A DNA stretch of 64,000 nt. Origin: Spirodela intermedia (taxonomy: Eukaryota; Streptophyta; Magnoliopsida; Alismatales; Araceae). The stretch lies in assembly GCA_902729315.2 (NCBI GenBank), contig LR746270.1:6565221-6629220 (forward strand). Reading direction: 5' to 3'. A program made the position numbers and the translations under genes. Shown piece by piece: positions 60,611-64,000 of this stretch (its first letter is position 1; the number at the start of each line of letters is the position of its first letter). The notes under the pieces are model-generated. The model was not told the origin of the DNA, searched no databases, and was given only the letters and a program-made list of their open reading frames with translations.

Positions 60611-63600
60611 TCAAGCAGAGAACTTCACGCCTTCGTCGTCGGCTGAGGAGCCTTTGAAGATCGCCACCTTGCCCTTCTGCTCAAGTAATCTTAGGGCACG
60701 CATCAAGACACCACGATCAATCCCTTGAAGCTCTGGATGCACACAAGAGATAAGCTTCAGGCATCCCAGATGAATGGAAATAGTGGATGAAGCTGAAGAC
60801 TGAAACATGGAACCTCCCCTCCGCAAGAGTATGAACATGGGAGTCATGCCCAGCAGGTATAAGGGTATTTTGGGAAATGTTGTGTAGGGTTTGCTTCCCT
60901 TCTAAGGGATGTGGGAGGTCCATGACAGAGGAGGTTTCTATATTTCTCAACTCTGTTTTTTATTTTTTATTTGGACATTAAATGTTGAAGAAAAATTAAC
61001 CCGATGAACCAATCTGATCCTAATTTTGGGGGCAATTCTTGTTCCCCAGAATATCCATTAATTTTAATAATTTTGGATGATAAGATCGACTGGAAAGTAT
61101 ATAGGCTCACAATCGGATGATCCAGACTTGGTTTGGCCAGTTGCAGACCAGACCAGATATACCATAAATGGCAGCCCTTTGATCATATCAGCCAAGTGGG
61201 CCAATCCATTTTTCCGATCCAATTTATCATAGCTCAATGGGAACAGATGAAGTAAAGTAATGCGGATGGTTAGCAAAGCTAGCCGAAGAGTAATTGGCAA
61301 AGAAGAAGCACAGTTCTACCTGTTCCTCGAAACTCCATGCCCGAACGTATTTCTTCAACGGTCATGACACTATTTTCCAATCCATTCTCTCTCACCTGAT
61401 ACAAAAAAGTTGAGCAGTCAGTAACAGTGCAATACCATCTATGAACTCGCCATAGTAGGATTAGAGCAAGCATCTCAACGTACAAAATTCAGAATATAAT
61501 CAGCCCAATCTTGGATTCTCAGCCAAAGAATAAGGCATTTCTTGCGCCCTTTGTCCATCCATTCAGCTCGCCCTGCAGTAGATGTGTTAGTTAGTGGGTT
61601 TACATACCTTCTTGGATGAAAATATTCATGATAAAAGGCAATGCCCGATTATTGATATTCATAAACATTTAGGACTTTAGCAAACCTTCAGAAACCAAAA
61701 CATTCAAGAACTGCTCTCTCGAGAGACCCTGAAACAACCGATTGAAGGTCAGAATGTCTCACAGGTTATATCTAAGAGCAAAAGTTGCCGATCAAAAAAA
61801 GGATTATATCAAAGAAAGAAAGTCTTACTGTCGATCACTGGATTCACAAATAATGGGAACTCTTCTTCCATTCCAATTATAAAAATCTTCTGGCTTCTAC
61901 AGTAATCAAGAATAAGTTCTTTCCATAGCTGTATCTGCTTCTCACGTGTTTCTCTTACAGGCTGAAGACTAGAGGCCCAGGATGAACGCAGATTAAAATA
62001 AGTGAGAAATATTTCAGCGAGTACTAATCTAAAACCAAAGAATTAACAATAATAAAGTGGAAAAATCTTTTATTTTTGAGATTTTAGCGTCTTAAGCCAT
62101 ATGATGCATAATACGATTTAGCATGTGTATATCAAAACAGCCTACCACTACGGTCAAAGTCCTTTGAAATCCAAAGGAAGTTCCAAAAGTAGTTGAAATA
62201 CAACTTGCGAAATGAAATCACAATCAGCGTTTTCAATAGAGTCCAGGAAAACATGAATCTTCTCAGAGGGTTAGGACGGTATTCCAAAGCCACAGAAAAG
62301 GATAGATCGCAAAACCTCCAACCCAAACCCTAATGTCTACCTAGAAACAGCTCAAAGCAGCCATACATGCCTGGAAACTGTCTTTTCCCACTTCACCCCA
62401 GAACCAGAGGGGAATCAGTTATCACCTGGTTTGGAAATCTGGCTGTTACATATATGTTTGTTATTGCCTCAATCTTGTGTATTTCGGATTTCAAATCCAG
62501 CTTGGGAGTTTCAGCTTTTGCCTCACATGATAATGGATTATGGGACAAATCCTGAAAACCTATCAACTACAATGCATAAACAACACAGTAATAGTGTTAA
62601 ATCAGGGTCTGGACTTGGGATCAAATAGGAAAACAAAGGGACTGATGAGCCTAGGTCTGAATTGGTCACGCTAATTTGATTTGCATGTACTATTGAGGCT
62701 TAAGGAAAGCATTTACTTGGCCTTTAAACGGCCCTTATAAAGTTTCTATTCCGATACATATTCTAGGACTCTCATGAACTTGACCATTAGAAAAAGGTGA
62801 GGAAGAAGAGGAAAAACAGAAGATGAAAATTAGAAGAAGAGAAGCACAAATCCAGAGCCTTGTCCCGTTCTTCAACCATAACTTATCCCAGAAACCGTAC
62901 GATTTTTTGCTATATTTGTTGCAAAAGTACAGGCTTTGCTGGAAAAACAGGTGACTAGTCATGAAAAATATACTACTTTTGTAAATTTGGTACGATAAAA
63001 TATCCTCATGAAAAAGCCTTGTATTACTTCCCCTTCTAAACAATGTCTAATTATCGATTTTTTTGTAAATATACTATTTCCATTTTCATACCTTTTAACC
63101 AGGCCAAGTAGTCAAATCATAGTGACTAGTTTGAATTAATACAGGTAACATAATAGTTGGATCAATTCAATAACAGGACCGCCATGCACTTAGACAGGCC
63201 TTTTTAAAACTACGAGCATTGATTTATCCATCAAATGATCAGATCATAGAGTAATGAGATCATCCCAGACAGGTCAAGTTCAATGAAGCCAGTAAACGAC
63301 CACATATTTTATCACCAAGTCCATTATTAAATCCGTCATAATTCCATTTTCATAAGAAAAGAAAAAGGCACGATTTTATTCGGATTGGCTAATGCTGAAA
63401 ATCTAAATAAGCTAGCATGAAGGACTCAACTGTAAGTTGAGTAAATCTGTTCCAATTTTCTTCATCTGTACTTTCTCATCATGCAGATTGTCCAGGCATT
63501 AATATACAAGTCAATAGGACTATTCCCATAAGAGGAAATGATGGAGACAATAGAAGAAAGGCGTCAAAAAAAACTAATTGATATTTCATCTCTAAAGCTT

Positions 63601-63682
63601 CAAAAAGTCATTTAAAAACTTACGTGAAATAGGGAGGGTAGTTAAAAAATTGAGGCAGCTTGAAATTCCCTAGACTCTGCAT
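60611..63682 (-). CDS. VPS25: ESCRT-II subunit VPS25, six exons, with a 2-bp frameshift in exon 3
   Basis: Exons in transcript order: 63682-63624, 61968-61829, 61728-61686, 61572-61484, 61395-61320, 60732-60611. They encode MQSLGNFKLPQFFNYPPYFT, LQPVRETREKQIQLWKELIL, EFPLFVNPVIDR, EWMDKGRKKCLILWLRIQDW, VMTVEEIRSGMEFRGT and RALRLLEQKGKVAIFKGSS...DDEGVKFSA, all VPS25 hallmarks (two winged-helix domains; endosomal sorting of ubiquitinated cargo). All splice sites are good, but the exons add up to 529 bases. Exon 3 is 43 bases where 45 are needed: one TC unit is missing at about 61717-61725 in 'tctctc', so the frame breaks right after IDR. Expected intact length 176 residues. Either a real null allele or a dinucleotide assembly error. 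Confidence 0.85.
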
Positions 63683-64000
63683 CTTTCACTCTGGCTTCCT
63701 TTCACATACAACAGATTCTGAAACTCTTATCTGCAGTAATTGTGAACAAATGATCTTCTCAAGAGTCTTGGCAAAGGAACTTCAAGAGAAATTCAATCAA
63801 CAAAGATAAAAAAACGGAAATATTCACCAGAGTATCTCAGCCTAGGGCCCTATATCCCAGAATGAGAGCAATCAATTCTCATAGTGCTTAATGGGAGAGA
63901 TGTTTCGTGATTCCAGTATCAATGGAAACCAACAAGAAAAATAACCATGTAGTACCTTTTTCTTGTCAAGGAATAAAGCCAACACTCAATGAGGAATGAT
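63683..64000. promoter_or_regulatory. Upstream region of VPS25
   Basis: Presumed leader and promoter of the - strand VPS25 gene; no clear TATA box or other feature seen before the window ends. Confidence 0.4.

Overview
This is a nuclear genomic window from a flowering plant. Evidence: spliced genes with GT-AG (and some GC-AG) introns, plant-specific families (CONSTANS-like B-box/CCT, CASP-like), decayed Ty3/gypsy retrotransposons, and long AT-rich intergenic DNA. Several genes have very GC-rich first exons (kinase, CASP-like, CONSTANS-like, glycine-rich gene), which suggests a monocot; this is an inference. No tRNA, rRNA or CRISPR array was seen.

Layout. 1-28.5 kb is gene-poor. The left edge (1-555) is part of a third copy of a unit that occurs in full at about 11.75-17.27 kb (block A) and 22.86-28.52 kb (block B). 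Each full copy carries one intronless gene for a protein with the fold signature of a WRN/RNase D-like 3'-5' exonuclease in which all four catalytic acids are replaced. A decayed Ty3/gypsy element (about 5.2-11.4 kb), split by a nested solo LTR (8083-9697), precedes block A. A second gypsy relic (about 17.4-21.4 kb) lies between A and B and seems to belong to the same family as the solo LTRs.

28.5-38.3 kb holds two intact genes on the + strand: a 7-exon CDK-like kinase (30091-36204) and a small two-exon protein (37273-38294). Both start with an MGC N-terminus typical of myristoylation and palmitoylation. 39.7-41.1 kb holds a truncated relic and an intact, more diverged member of the pseudo-exonuclease family.

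41.2-54.4 kb is a second segmental duplication. Block C (about 41.2-45.7 kb) has a three-exon F-box gene and a relic of the 3' end of a CASP-like gene. Block D (about 49.56-54.4 kb) has a wrecked F-box copy, cut in exon 2 by a 1825-bp solo LTR with a TACAG target-site duplication, next to the intact CASP-like gene (54409-55200, - strand). Between the blocks lies an RPF2 (ribosome biogenesis, Brix family) gene with four frameshifts and no in-frame start.

55-64 kb is gene-dense: a CONSTANS-like gene (56066-58254, -) head-to-head with a small Gly-rich/Cys-rich protein gene (58874-59646, +), then a six-exon ESCRT-II VPS25 gene (60611-63682, -) with a 2-bp frameshift in exon 3. The genes do not form a pathway. 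The most notable themes are the tandemly amplified, catalytically dead exonuclease-like family and the datable duplication and retrotransposon history around it.
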